This document shows positions 23,553 to 36,774 of a stretch of DNA of 64,000 nt, piece by piece (position 1 is the stretch's first letter; every line of letters starts with the position of its first letter). The DNA lies in the NCBI GenBank assembly GCA_014529385.2, contig CM043949.1, positions 111,707,977 through 111,771,976 on the forward strand. The letters run 5' to 3'. The notes under the pieces were generated by a model. The model saw only the letters and a list, made by a program, of their open reading frames with translations. It ran no database searches and was not told where the DNA came from. The DNA comes from Adiantum capillus-veneris (taxonomy: Eukaryota; Streptophyta; Polypodiopsida; Polypodiales; Pteridaceae). A program made the position numbers and the translations under genes.

Positions 23553-25298
23553 CTAAAATGAGCATCCCAATAGAGAGTCCACATCATCGTGGTTGGGAGA
23601 GGAAGGTATGTAGGAAGAGCTCATGGCTAAATATAAAGGGAAAAGAGGAGCTAATGTGGTCAAAAGTTGAGCACTCAAGTAGTGTGTGGTACTCACTCTC
23701 TTGCACTTGACGACGGCATAAGGTGCAAAGTCGATGAGACTCCTCGCCAGTGCCCCAACGTCCTGTCTCCTCGCAGCATAGAGAATGGGCGCTAAGATGA
23801 ATGGAGGCAATGGTGCAGATCGCACTCAACGGGATGGGCTCAAGAATGTAGGGATGGGTTCGGTTACCTCATTCAAAGAAGAAGAGAGATTTGTAGTATA
23901 ATGGCTGAAGCAAGAACCTCCGGATTTCTCCCAAGCCGTGATACATTGGCGTTGTAAGAAGGCCTCATTAACTTGGGAGTCGATCGACGCATCCTTGACC
24001 AAGTGACATGCATCCCATGTTCCTAACCATTTCTTGATGTCAAGCATCCACCCGAACTTAGTATTTTGCTCTTGCATGTCTTTTGGACCTTTTCACTTGC
24101 TTCATATGGGATTCTAGGAAGTCGATACAAAGGGTTACGTTGTGTCTTAAGCATGTACTCCACAACCCTTTGCATGCCCAAGACCTCAATGGGAAGCAAT
24201 CCAGACTCAAGAAGTAAGAGCATGTAGGGTGTTTGTGTCTTGACTTGGAGAAAGTTGGTGAGAAAACGTTGTTGGACATTCTCAAACTCTTTCCAAGTAG
24301 ACTTCTCGATGCTACCACCCCACATCTCCACTCCATAAAGAAGCACCAATGTCACCAATGTGTCAAAGAGATACTTTTTGAGATCCCAAAACCTAATCTC
24401 TCCAGCATTGTACCTGTTCTCAAATGCATAATAAACCCTCTTTCTGGCTTTAAAGCGATGCATTGTGCAATCCTTCCATTTATAATTGGATGGTACCTCA
24501 AGGCCAAGGTACTTGAAGCTATCTACCACTTCAAGTTGCTCATTGTTGTATAAAATGCATGGATTATCATCATTGAGGGTCTTTACAAGCATAACCTTGG
24601 TTTTGGATCAATTCACGATCAGCCCACTATGTAGGAAAAAGCATTCCAAGACACTCATAAACTTTTGGGCATCTTCTAAGGTATGTGCCAAGAGCACTAC
24701 ATCATCGGCATAAAGCAAAAGCATGATCACCGCATTTCTGATCTTACCTCTTCTATGCCTTCTTGTTGCATAAAATCAAGAGCCATGTATTCCAATTCAT
24801 CAATGAGTAGCCCAAAGAGGGTTGGGAAAAGTGGGCATCTTTGTTTGACACCAATCGTGCTTGCAAAAAATCCTGAAATTCCATCTCCCATACGTAGTTG
24901 ACATATCACTTTTTGGTAGATGCGAAAGACTGCATGCATAAATTCTCTCGGCACTTGAAGGCTTTGCATACGTCTCTAAAGATTTCCTCATGGTACCATG
25001 TCAAAAGCTTTCTTGTCCACAAAGCAACAATACAACTTTTTTTCCTTTCAATCGAGACGCTTCCATAAGAACTCAAAGAGTGACAAGGTGATCAATAGTG
25101 TTATGATGCTTTCAAAAACATGCTTGTCCAAGCGCACATTTGCCATTGTTTTCTGTCCATTCACTTATCTTCATCTCCATGATACATCCAAATAACTTTG
25201 CCATGAAAGAACCAACCATTATAGTGCAATAGTTGTTCACATTGTTTACATCTCCTCCTTTGTGCAAAGGTTTGATCCAATTTGCACTCCCAAGGAGA

Positions 25299-25300
<2 letters not shown>
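23553..25300 (-). pseudogene. LINE ORF2 reverse transcriptase, 5'-truncated and broken
   Basis: On the minus strand in broken frames: WIKPLHKGGDVNNVNNY (near 25260), KAFD-type core near 25010, GVKQRCPLFPTLFG (near 24850), the YADD box (LLYADDVVLLAH near 24700), SFKYLGLEV and RVYYAFENR (near 24500), and a C-terminal C..C....E..H...C segment (CTLCRRQVQESEYHTLLEC near 23700). This is the usual order in plant L1-type non-LTR reverse transcriptases. The endonuclease domain is absent: the copy begins at a (TG)n(AG)n tract, as expected for 5' truncation during target-primed insertion. Several stops and frameshifts make it inactive. Confidence 0.88.
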
Positions 25301-25387
<87 letters not shown>

Positions 25388-25388
25388 T
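25301..25388. repeat. (TG)n(AG)n microsatellite at LINE 5' truncation point
   Basis: About 70 bp of TG and then AG repeats abut the first readable LINE codon. VCVCVC and THTHTH frames across it are artefacts. Confidence 0.95.
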
Positions 25389-25439
25389 CTCCTGAACCAA
25401 TTGACCTTTGCAATGATTAAATTGATGCTTTTACAATGG

Positions 25440-26330
25440 GGGCAATGGGTTGCATATATACCCATCTAAGTAAATTGCCCTACCTAGACTTTGACAAATA
25501 AGTAAACTAAGTACCTAAAAGCCAAAATAAATAATGGGATCACATTGGCAGTTCACTTGAGATGCCATAGCTTTAGCAATTTGATGTAATGTGTATGGGC
25601 TCTTGTAAAAGCCCAAGGTTGTCTCTGAAGTCTAGTAATTCTTTTTGGACATGCCCTCCATGGTACATATTGAGCATGGGTTTTTGTGTACGATTTGTTG
25701 AAGGCTTGACGCTAATCTAAAATTAACTCTCTCAGTTGGAGAGAGTATTGCAAAAATAAAAGGAAAAAACTTTATTTTAGTTTGTAGATGGGTCGTTTTA
25801 TTTTATTGTTTTTATTTTACTTCCTTTTCACTGTATTTTGTTTTTGAACGCCAATGTGAGCTTTTCACTTCTATACTATATATGAAGCAGCTTAAATTTT
25901 TCAAGAAGGAGAGACCCTCCATGTATCATTCACTGCTCCATTTCAAAGAAAACCTTAAAGAACACTTAATTTAAAATGCAAAAGTGAAAGGTAAGTATTG
26001 ACATGGTAGAAAATGAAAACACAAAGACTTCTGCGTTTGGCAATGTAAGTCAATAAGTACTCTATCTATATTCATAGTATTTAGAGCCATGTAGTTTTAC
26101 TCCAATTGTGAAATGAAATTTGTAGGGTGACCAGTCACTACTTTTGTTTCTTTGAAGGGTGGCTTTACTTTGCATTTTGAAGTCCATAAAGAACTCCCCC
26201 ATGTATCCTCCAATGGACCTCCCTTTTTGTAAGGCTCGTGATTATTTGACACCCCCTCTCAGGTGGGATCAATTGTCCCTATAAGTTGGGGGTCGACACA
26301 TTGGTTTTGTATCCATCAATGGCTGATTAA
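25440..26330. other. Unique AT-rich sequence, nothing recognised
   Basis: No coding frame, RNA gene or repeat could be supported in this stretch. Confidence 0.4.
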
Positions 26331-26332
26331 TC

Positions 26333-26520
26333 CTAAGTGATCACCATGTGATCACAATTAAAGTGAACCCCAAGTAAACTCGATGTGACTGCCAAGTGAT
26401 CCCCATGCAAATCCCAATAGAGATACGATCACCTTGTAAACCCAAGTATTTCAAAGTGATCATTGTGTGACCCTAACCATCCTAAAGCAATCTCCAAGTG
26501 AACACCATGTGATCCTTACC
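26333..26520. repeat. Degenerate ~20-bp minisatellite
   Basis: Variants of AAGTGATCACCATGTGATC recur irregularly (AAGTGAACCCC, AAGTGATCCCCATG, AAGTGATCATTGTG, AAGTGAACACCATGTGATC). The units are diverged, which suggests an old array. Confidence 0.5.
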
Positions 26521-26564
26521 CTGTCATTTTTGCTATATCATTTTACGTTTTCACCTCCATTTCA

Positions 26565-26720
26565 AGTGATGCGCGATAGCTTAGTGGGAGAGTCATAGAT
26601 TCCGATGTGGTAGGTGGTGGTTCAAGTCGTGGAGACTCAACCCAATTGGAATCTTTTAATTTTTTAGAATAAACGGACTGTCCACATCTTCTCAAGATTG
26701 TGGACCGTCGATCCCACCTG
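26565..26720 (+). mobile_element. SINE-like sequence with Pol III A and B boxes
   Basis: TAGCTTAGTGGG (26577-26588) fits the internal A box, and GGTTCAAGTC (26619-26628) the B box, with tRNA-like spacing. A T-rich stretch follows at 26653. The flanks do not fold into an acceptor stem, so it is a tRNA-derived SINE or relic rather than a tRNA gene. Confidence 0.5.
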
Positions 26721-26875
26721 ACAAGAGGGTGTAAAATAGTCCCCAAGGCTTTGTAAGCTTGCACAGACCTTCTATGTCATGAATGATCTCTGATCTTGCT
26801 ACTCAAAGCTTAGCAGTTGTACACACATGCTCGTGTTTTGTTAGTATGTATTTGTGTGTGTATGAGAGAGATGGC

Positions 26876-28781
<1,906 letters not shown>

Positions 28782-29081
28782 TTACCTCTCTTTTGAAATC
28801 ATAGTCGTCCTCAACTATGAGGTAAAGAAGATAAAGCCTAGTCATTATTACATGTTACTTAGCGGGTAGACGATCCTTTTTTACCCTTTGACATCATTCC
28901 AAGATGGATGAATAATCCATTTAGTGCTTGGGAGACGTAGCTGTTGCAAGCATGTCTTCTCTTTAGTCCATATCATTCTTACAAAGTAGAGTGACAAGTT
29001 CTACTTGGTGTTTGGGAGACGTCGTCACCACAAACATGATTCTATGCATACTATTTAAATTTGTGCACAATAAAAAGACAT
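28782..29081 (-). other. Gypsy-C 3' internal end and polypurine tract
   Basis: Non-coding remains between the Gypsy-2 insertion and the 3' LTR. AAAAGAGAGGTAA (minus, at 28782-28794) lies directly before the LTR start TGTCA. Confidence 0.6.
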
Positions 29082-30635
29082 TGATGGGGGCTTTTTACAA
29101 GCCAAGCTCCCATACCCCTCTTCTCTCGTCCCCACCCCATGAAAACCCCCTCTTAGGGAGGGAGTGATAAAAGGCATTGAAAAAAGTAACAAAAAAATAA
29201 AGTATGATTATGTAAATATATAAGAAAGGTAAAATAGGCCACCTCATGCCTGCGGGGTAGCCCATCCCCACCTTGCCTCCTTTTTCTTCATTGTTGCCCC
29301 GCCGGGTGTCCTTTTTCCTCTCCTCCACTGAAAAGGTCAACTCCCCTCTCTCTTCCCCTTGTCCTTTCTCCTTTCTCTCTCCCCTCAAGCTACCCCACCT
29401 CTCACCAATAATGCATTATAACTCACCAATAATGCACCCTAACTCACATGCAACTTACCCTATCTTCCAAAATAGTATACCCTACCCCCTCTTTCTCTCT
29501 CCTATCATATCCCATGACCCAAATACCCCCCTCTCTCTCTAAAGGGCGCCATGTCTCTTGTCTTGTAGCTAAATAACCTCCCCCACACTCACACACACTC
29601 AGTTTCACTCAAAAAGGTGCCCACAGACCCATCCCCACCCGGTGGTTACCTGATTTTTCTTGTGTTCACACACATCTACACACAGATTCACCTCTGAACA
29701 CACTCCCGTCTCTCCCCTCTTGTAATTAATTTATTCTCCATGTCACCTCTCACTTTTTTCATCAACCCATCTCTCTCTCTTAGTCGCTCTCTCATGAGAC
29801 TGCTGTTCTGGCACATATACACACAGCCAGACAAGTGGGGCCCACAGTCACATGGCCTATGTAGAAAATGATTTCTTCATTTCTAAATTCTAGAATTTCT
29901 CCCCCCTCCTCCTCTATATAAAGAGGGGTCACCATCACACTAAAGACACACACCATCACCAAAGAGTACACTATGCACTGTGTACCTAGTGCACACACAC
30001 ACACCCACACCATCACCATCACCGCAATCACCATGCTCGTCTTGAGCATGACCTCTACACCCTTGGGCTATGGAAGATGAAGGGAAACTAAATGAAGGAT
30101 GATGGCCATAACCCTCGTGCGAGTCTTCGCCATCAACTCCCACCTATCCGCCATGTGCTCTACCACGCTCTCCCTTCTCATTCCCCTACCCTATGCTCCC
30201 CATTTCATCGCCTTATTCTCTAAATAAAGCTTGAGGTTTTGTGAGTATGTTTTCTTGCAATGTTTTGCCCATGTGAGGTGTGCGGAATCGCCACCTAGTC
30301 TTGTGTTTGGAGTGAGCTTGTGTATGTGTGAAGGGTGTGCGGATTCACCATCCTTTTGTGGTGCCTAAGTACTAAGCCGCTATACCCCCTCCCTCACTCT
30401 CTCTCTCTCTCTCTCTCTCTCTCACTTGATCTCATTCCCTTTCATCTTCATCATTACTCCCAAGCATCCATCTCTCTTGGATGAAAACTTTGTTATGGTG
30501 GTGTGTTGTTTGCATCCTAGCCGCTGAAGCTAGGTGGTGCCCCGTGTTTGCTTTACCATGACAGGCTCGAGGCGCGCCATTCGGTCCCCGGTGTTTTAGA
30601 GGCCGTCGGGGTTCGGGTTTGCTTTGCTCCCGTCA
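29082..30635 (+). repeat. Gypsy-2 5' LTR
   Basis: Starts TGATGGGGGC, ends CCCGTCA. A TATA box (TATATAAAG, 29915-29923) lies about 835 bp in, and a (CT)n tract at 30397-30422 falls in the presumed R/U5. Both are also present in the right LTR. Confidence 0.95.
29915..29923 (+). promoter_or_regulatory. Gypsy-2 LTR TATA box
   Basis: TATATAAAG in a C-rich setting. The copy in the 3' LTR is at 37600-37608. Transcription would be expected to start about 30 bp downstream. Confidence 0.65.
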
Positions 30636-30655
30636 TTTGCTGCCCCCACTGAGAA
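30636..30655 (+). other. Gypsy-2 primer binding site
   Basis: TTTGCTGCCCCCACTGAG follows the LTR CA directly. It matches the Gypsy-1 site except at the presumed CCA-pairing bases and three others. The cognate tRNA is not assigned. Confidence 0.6.
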
Positions 30656-30948
30656 ACTTTTCATGAAACCCTTCAGTTTACAAGACTGAAACCCCTAAAC
30701 TATTGTGAATGGATGAATGGCTAGCAGGATTTGCTAATTGGAGGACATAAGAAGAAGAGCTCCAAGCACAACTAGTCGAACTCTGCATCTCCATCGAAGC
30801 TCGAGTGCCAGGCATAACGGTAATCGATTTGCAGTGGGAGAGTCAACCAACACGCCAAACCCAGTGGATATCATAGGCCAAGTGCCAAGAAGAAGAAGGA
30901 GAAGGTCGAAACCATGTCCGCAACCTACAACCAACCCACAACAAAAAA

Positions 30949-31173
30949 ATGGAAGGATCTCTACACAATAGAGAATCAACACTATTCTACTTTGAGAATC
31001 GGGTAACTCAAGTCACCGAGGTAATTATCACAGTCAGTTTTCAAGTCGCACCTGATGCTGCAGCACAGATAACAGAAGCATTGGCTCACACTCTCACTAG
31101 AGAAACTAGGGATCTACTGAGTTTGTTTCAGGAAAGAACACCACCCTCTCCCACAAGCTTGGACAGTGACTAA
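30949..31173 (+). CDS. Gypsy-2 leader ORF (74 aa), unrecognised
   Basis: A 74-codon frame beginning MEGSLHNREST, with VTEVIITVSFQVAPDAAAQI and a Ser/Pro-rich acidic end. It stands where Gypsy-1 has its first small ORF and ends 17 bp before the next. It lacks the LPLI and hydrophobic-tail blocks, so relationship to the sORF family is doubtful. It may be chance coding. Confidence 0.35.
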   Translation: MEGSLHNRESTLFYFENRVTQVTEVIITVSFQVAPDAAAQITEALAHTLTRETRDLLSLFQERTPPSPTSLDSD

Positions 31174-31190
31174 GCACCTCTAAGCTTCAC

Positions 31191-31409
31191 ATGAATCAAT
31201 ACAACCTACCTCAAGACAGATCACACATACCAACACGTGTACGCTCAATCAAGGTAATACTAGACTTGAAGGATCACTACCAGCACGTCATTGACACCAT
31301 GCTGGGTGGGGAGCGGTTTTTTGAGGTTCTGGCATCAGATCAACCATTTGTCTTACCTTTGGTACAAGGCAATGTACCGTTTGAAGTTTTAATCTATGTC
31401 CTAGTATAA
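31191..31409 (+). CDS. Gypsy-2 small leader ORF (72 aa), sORF family
   Basis: Unrecognised protein related to small ORFs a and b of Gypsy-1. Shared blocks are the basic start of the conserved part (RVRSIKVIL), YQHVIDTMLGGERFFEVLAS, then QPFVLPLV, and the hydrophobic tail EVLIYVLV right before the stop. It lies 83 bp upstream of the gag Met at 31493. Gypsy-1 and Gypsy-2 LTRs do not resemble each other, so conservation of this ORF is not simply recent copying. Function unknown; possible leader peptide or small accessory protein. Confidence 0.65.
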   Translation: MNQYNLPQDRSHIPTRVRSIKVILDLKDHYQHVIDTMLGGERFFEVLASDQPFVLPLVQGNVPFEVLIYVLV

Positions 31410-31492
31410 GAGGGTATACACGCCTCCTTGTAAAGAAGAAAAAAACTTTTGCAAGTTAAGCAGTGTGTCTTTCTAGCTCTCTCTCAGTAATC

Positions 31493-32767
31493 ATGGCAAG
31501 TGTAGCATTTCCAACATTTAAAGGAAAGAAGGGGGAGGATTTGGTAACAGACTTCCTAGATGACTTTGAAGTAGCATGTGTAGTGAGCAACAAAGATACG
31601 GATGAATCCCGGGTTAGAATCTTTAAGCATCTCATGAAGCTAGAAGCTAGATCATGGTACAATGCACTTCCACAAGCAACCAAGGATGAGTGGGAACCCT
31701 TAAAAACCGCTTTTAAGAGGCGCTTTGGGGGAGGTACCACTTCAGAAAAGTTGTGGGACAAGTTGAGAGACTTGAAGCAGGAGGGTCTTTTAGAATATGC
31801 CGCCTATGAGTCCAAATTTGTGGATTTGTGGGAACGGTGGGTTGAGTCACTGGCAAGGGGGGAAGCCGCACCCGATTTCCTAAAAAAAGATCGGTTCATG
31901 CATGGCTTATGGCCGCTTCTCAAGGAGAAGGTGAAAGGTAGATTCCCGGCTATGTACGAGTTAGCCGTTGAGATTGCTCGCCTAAAGGACAAGAAGCTAC
32001 GAATGAAAGCCAAAGAAACCGAGTCAACAAAAGCAGGAACATCGCGTCAACCAGCAGCTACGACAACCACCATACCACCACCACCGGCTCTTGGGGTAAG
32101 AGATGACCAACAAGATATGTTGGCCCATATTACTGACCAACTGCAGAATTTGTCTGTCCACTTAATACAGCAAGGGAGGAGTCAAGAAAGAGATCAAGAC
32201 CCTGGAAGAGCACGACGACAAAACAGGGAGTATCATTGCTACAACTACGGAGAAGACGGTCACGGTATGTACTACTGTCCCAAACCACGACAAAACTATA
32301 ATAGAGGAGGTAGGAGGAACCAATTGTCACCCCCTACAGAAAGAACACCCCCACCCCGATCACCACCCCCACCAACACAAATTCTACGTCCATCCCAGAC
32401 ACCACTACAAGCATCCATCCCACCTCTTCCACCAGCCCCACCACATGATCGCCCTGTAAACATCATAAGGCTAGAAGAGAAAGGAAAAGCCGTAGTAGTG
32501 GATCCACCCAGAGCAAAGGAGAGGGACAAGGGTAAGGAGAAGGTAACCTTTTTAGAACCACTTGAAGCCATGACTGTGAAAAGAGCTAGGAGGGAGAAAG
32601 CTACACAATCAGATGATGAGAGAAGCATGAGAGGAGAAACTAGCAAGAGGCCATCCAGGCCACAACGGAAATTGGGAATCATTGACTTCCAGCTAGGGGA
32701 AAGTTCTAAGCCCTATGATCTAACATTGGATGTGGAAGAGCAAGGACCGAAGATTACATGGCCATAG
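31493..32767 (+). pseudogene. gag: Gypsy-2 gag, ending at an in-frame TAG
   Basis: I choose Met 31493 (MASVAFPTFKGKKGED) because the capsid homology to Gypsy-1 starts there; an in-frame Met at 31463 also exists. Capsid-like domain at residues ~1-165 (RSWYNALPQATKDEW, FKRRFGGGTTSEKLWDKL). A zinc knuckle near 32250 reads CYNYGEDGHGMYYC: the second Cys is Tyr, where Gypsy-1 has the full CX2CX4HX4C. A Pro-rich linker follows. TAG 32765-32767 falls exactly where Gypsy-1 reads through as WPQFLALCP, so it looks like a CAG to TAG change. The frame continues into protease. Confidence 0.9.
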
Positions 32768-33778
32768 CTGCTACATCTTGCACCAAAAGTAAGGCGACAA
32801 TGGTCTAAAATGGTAAGTACAAGATGCTCCAAAACAAAGGTAGCCGGAGCAATTTCGGGATGCAACATGGATGACATCCTTCCAATTGTCGACGTAAACA
32901 TAAAAGGAAAGAGGGTTGGAAACACCTACATTGATGGAGGTGCACAAATTTGTGTAATGAGCGAAGCTATGATGCTTCGATTAGGGCTCGAGGTTGACAG
33001 GCCTTCTCCATGCAAGGCAAAGATGGCAAACAACGCAAAAGTAAAGTGTGTGGGTGTGGTAAGTGCCGTGAAAATAAAATCTTTCAACACTGAGGTAGAG
33101 GTAGATGTTTTTGTAATGCCTACTAAGGGGGAGGGCTATCCACTAATTTTGGGAAGGCCATGGTTGATGGCCATGAAGGCAAAACAGGACTCGGGTACTG
33201 GCCTTCTACGCATGACCGGTAAGAAAGGGGAGACAATCTACTACGACATGAGGATTGGCAAGCAGAAGCAAATGAATCTGGAAACATCGGCAGATGAAAC
33301 CACTAGCGAATCTTCCAGTTCTGAGGAGGAGACCACATCCACCGACGAAAGTGACAGTTCCATTGATGTGATGGGTATCATTATGAAGGATCCACAAAGG
33401 GTAAGCACAACTGGTGATCCATCGCCAAAAGGGAAACCCAATGAAGAGGAGAGAAAATCACCTGGCCTAGGAGGAAGTAGGTTGAAGGGTATGTTGTCTA
33501 TGGAATTAACACTTGAGGAGAAAGATAGTTTTTTGCAAATGTTGATGGGATTTCCTAACCTGTTCATTGACAACTATGAAAGAATCACAGGCATTACAGT
33601 GGTGGAACATCATATTAAGCTGAAGGAAGGGGTAAAACTAGTTGTGCAAAAGCTACGACGACTGGGGGGTCATACAAGAAAAGGCACTCTTGGCCGAGGT
33701 AAGGAAACTGCTGGAGGCGAGATTCATCTATCCTGTAGAAAACTCAAAATGGGTGTCACCCGTAGTGGTGACGCCTAA
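32768..33778 (+). pseudogene. Gypsy-2 protease and acidic linker
   Basis: Same frame as gag. Active site YIDGGAQICVM near 32930, GEGYPLILGRPWLM near 33130, then an acidic linker (SSSSEEETTSTDESDSS) and the segment leading to RT (LRRLGG). One extra G in a six-G run at 33664-33669 shifts the frame; the old frame ends at 33778 and RT continues in the next frame. Gypsy-1 has five G-equivalent positions and one frame here, so an indel is more likely than programmed frameshifting. Confidence 0.88.
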
Positions 33779-36746
33779 AAAGAATGGTAAGTGGAGGGTC
33801 TGTGTTGACTACAAACCACTAAATGCAGCTACAAAGAGAGACCACTTTCCTCTCCCTTTCTTGGATGAAATTCTGAATGAAGTAGCGGGTTTTGAATGTT
33901 ATACCGTCTGTGATGGTTATTCAGGATACTTTCAAATACGCATAGCCTTGGAAGATCAGCTAAAAACCACTTTTATCACGCCATGGGGTTGTTTTGCATA
34001 CAGGGTTATGCCATTTGGTCTCACAAATGCACCTGCCACATTCCAAAGATATGTCACATATGTTTTTCAACCGTTCTTTGGAACATCCATAAGAGTGTTC
34101 ATTGATGATTTTTGTATATATAGCTCCCGTATTTCACATTTAGAAAAGGTAACTGAAGGTTTGGCTAGGTTTCAGAGCCTAGGTGGGCAATTAAATGTGG
34201 ATAAATGCCACATTGGGGAGAGTAAAGTCATTCTACTAGGCCATGAAATTTCAGCAAAAGGTATCAACGCCGACCCAAGTAAGGTGTCCGCACTCATAGC
34301 CCTACCTTCACCAACGACCGCACGTCAACTGGTCTCTTTTCTACAGAAGGTGAGGTACTTAAGTAGATTCATACATCTACTATCACAACTTGTTCTACCA
34401 CTGCAACAACTCACTCAAAGATCAACTTTCACTTGGGATGAGGAAAGTGAACATCACTACAACAAGGTAAAGGAGGTCTTAGCCACTCTACCAACTATCT
34501 CACCACCTAAGTGGGATGAAAAATTCTATGTCACCTCAAGTGTTGGTGATGACTCATTGGGGGTTGTGCTACTCCAAAAGGATACAACGACATCTTTCAT
34601 GAGGCCAATCTACTTCTCTAGTCGAATGATGACAGCAGGAGAGAAAGGTTTCACCCATGTGGAACACTTAGTCCTAGCTGTTAGATTTGCAACTACAAAG
34701 TTTAGGTCATATTTGCTGCCTAAGCAATTTGTGATTCTAACCACGGATGAAATATTTCCCTATGTTGTACAACACATGGATGTGTCTGCTAGAATTACTA
34801 AATGGCTAGTTCGTCTGCAAGAGTTTGACTACACGGTACAGGTAGAAAGAACGACAAGGGCAAGTTTGGGGGGACTCATGACCTACCAAGTCTTTGAAGG
34901 GAAGGAGAAGCAATCTAAGGAAGGAGAAGTCCGATTACCTCCAGTACCACCGATGGTAGAAGGAGCATACTCTCGCTACTTTGATGGAGCCTACAAGCGA
35001 GCGTTCGACAAAGCAGCTGCAGGCATAGTGGTCTTTGATGACAAAGGGACAAAGGTATTTTCGTTGGGCCAATTGTTAGATTCGCATTCTAACAATGAAT
35101 CTGAGTATGCAGCACTAACCAAGGGTCTACAATGGTGCGTCTCACAAGGTGTACAACGCCTTAATGTATTTGGGGATGCTCTACTTCTGGTAAGGCAAGT
35201 AAATGGAGCATGGACATGCAAGAATCCTAGTTTAAGGACTCACTTAAGTGGTGTAAAAACCTTGTTGGGTAAGTTTGAAGAAGTTCAAATACACCATATC
35301 CCAAGGGCTCAAAACCAAGAAGCAGATGCCCTAGCAAGTGAAAGACTACAGGAAGTGGTGGTTGGAGAAATAAAACTAAAGCTCCCTCTATTTCAAGGCA
35401 GTGATGCCTTGCCTGACATCATGCATTGTTTGGAAACAGGGGAATGCCCATCACATTTAACAAAGGGACAGAAGCAATGGCTGACGCGGAAGGCCACAAG
35501 GTATCGACTCATCAATGACGGTTTGTACTGTAAGGGTAAGGACCAAATACTCAGGAAGGTCCCTCTCTCTGAGGAAATCACGGGAGTAATTGCCAGCTGT
35601 CACGACGGGGTTTGTGGTGGTCACTTTGCCCTAGACATAACAAGTAGGAAAATCTTGCAGGCAGGCTTCATATGGCCTAGCCTCAACCGTGATGTACACC
35701 ACTGGTGCAAAACGTGTAAGTTGTGTCAAAAGGCCGGCACTAGGTCACTTATGCCTGAACCACAAATACCTATTCTCTCATATGGCCCATTTGAAAAATG
35801 GGGTATCGATGCCATTGGGCCATTACCTAGGGCCAACTCAGGAAAATTCTACATTATCATGGGGGTCGACTACATGAGTAGATGGGCAGAGGCTATAGCC
35901 ACCACTAGAATCACAGCGGTAGAGGTAGCTAAATTTATCTACGAGCACATATGTTGTAGGTTTGGCACACCTTTAGAGATCATCTCTGATAGAGGGCTAG
36001 GTTTCAGAGCAGACTTGGTAGGAGAATTAATGCAGAAACTGGGCATTACAAGGAGGCACTCTTCACCATATTACCCTCAATGTAATGGCCTAGTTGAAAA
36101 TGTAAATGGAATGGTTTCTAAAACTATTACCAAGCAGGTAAACAATCATCCCGGAGACTGGGATAAGTATCTACTACCAGCTTTATGGGCCTACAGAACT
36201 TCATTTCGTACATCCTTGGGATTCACACCGTATCATCTAGTATTTGGTAAGGAAGCAATCTTGCCCATTGAAGTGCAACTACAAAGTCTCAGAGTAATGG
36301 CAAGCCAACTTCAACAGCCCAACATGCATTTGAGAGATCACATCATCAACTTGGAAAGACTGCAGCTAGACAGAGAAGAAGCAATAAATTATTATGCAGC
36401 ACAAGCAGAGCATAGACGGCTTAGCTTTAACGAACATCTCCGGAAAAAATAATTGAAGAAAGGAATGTTGGTGCTCTGCTACGAAAATCGCTTCGACACA
36501 CGCAAGGATAAGAAACTCCTGCTCCAATGGGAAGGCCCTTTCATCATCAGGAAAAAGTATGCCAATGGAAGCTACCAGCTTATGGAGGCTGATGGAAAAC
36601 TTCATAAAACCAGGGTAAATGGTTGGTGACTTAAACCTTATTTTCTTCGATTTGACCAGGCTCCACCAATTGACATTCCGGATGAGGACACACCATCAGC
36701 CGCCACCTCCGACGATAATGATCAAACAGATGAGCTAGAGACATGA
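33665..36746 (+). pseudogene. pol: Gypsy-2 pol: RT, RNase H, aRNase H, integrase
   Basis: A 936-codon open frame covers 33642-36452; its first nine codons overlap the old frame. RT has PFGLTNAPATF (~125-135) and FIDD (~153-156). The first RNase H (~295-415) lacks the first catalytic Asp (TSSVGDDSLG). The archaeal-type RNase H (~443-568) has FDGA, NNESEY, GDALL and NQEAD. Integrase: HHCC finger (H654, H661, C692, C695) and DDE residues D723, D783 and E819. TAA at 36450-36452 interrupts just before the GPY/F module (QWEGPFIIRKKYANGSYQL); a TGA near 36627 is a second stop, and the natural end is TGA near 36744. All catalytic motifs are otherwise present. Confidence 0.93.
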
Positions 36747-36758
36747 ATACCTCTAGCC

Positions 36759-36771
36759 AAAAGGGGAGGGC
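36759..36771 (+). other. Gypsy-2 polypurine tract
   Basis: AAAAGGGGAGGGC, then TAA and the LTR start TGATGG, the same layout as in Gypsy-1. Confidence 0.85.
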
Positions 36772-36774
36772 TAA

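Noticed and set aside
26565-26660. A tRNA gene
   Set aside because: A and B boxes are present, but acceptor and anticodon stems do not pair, so I call it SINE-like. The same applies at 20026 and 51944.
29095-30143. ORFs repeated at 36788-37830
   Set aside because: They lie in the two LTRs of Gypsy-2 and are compositional.
33642-33778. Programmed frameshift between protease and RT in Gypsy-2
   Set aside because: The overlap comes from one extra G in a G run. Gypsy-1 has a single frame at this point and no conserved slippery site.
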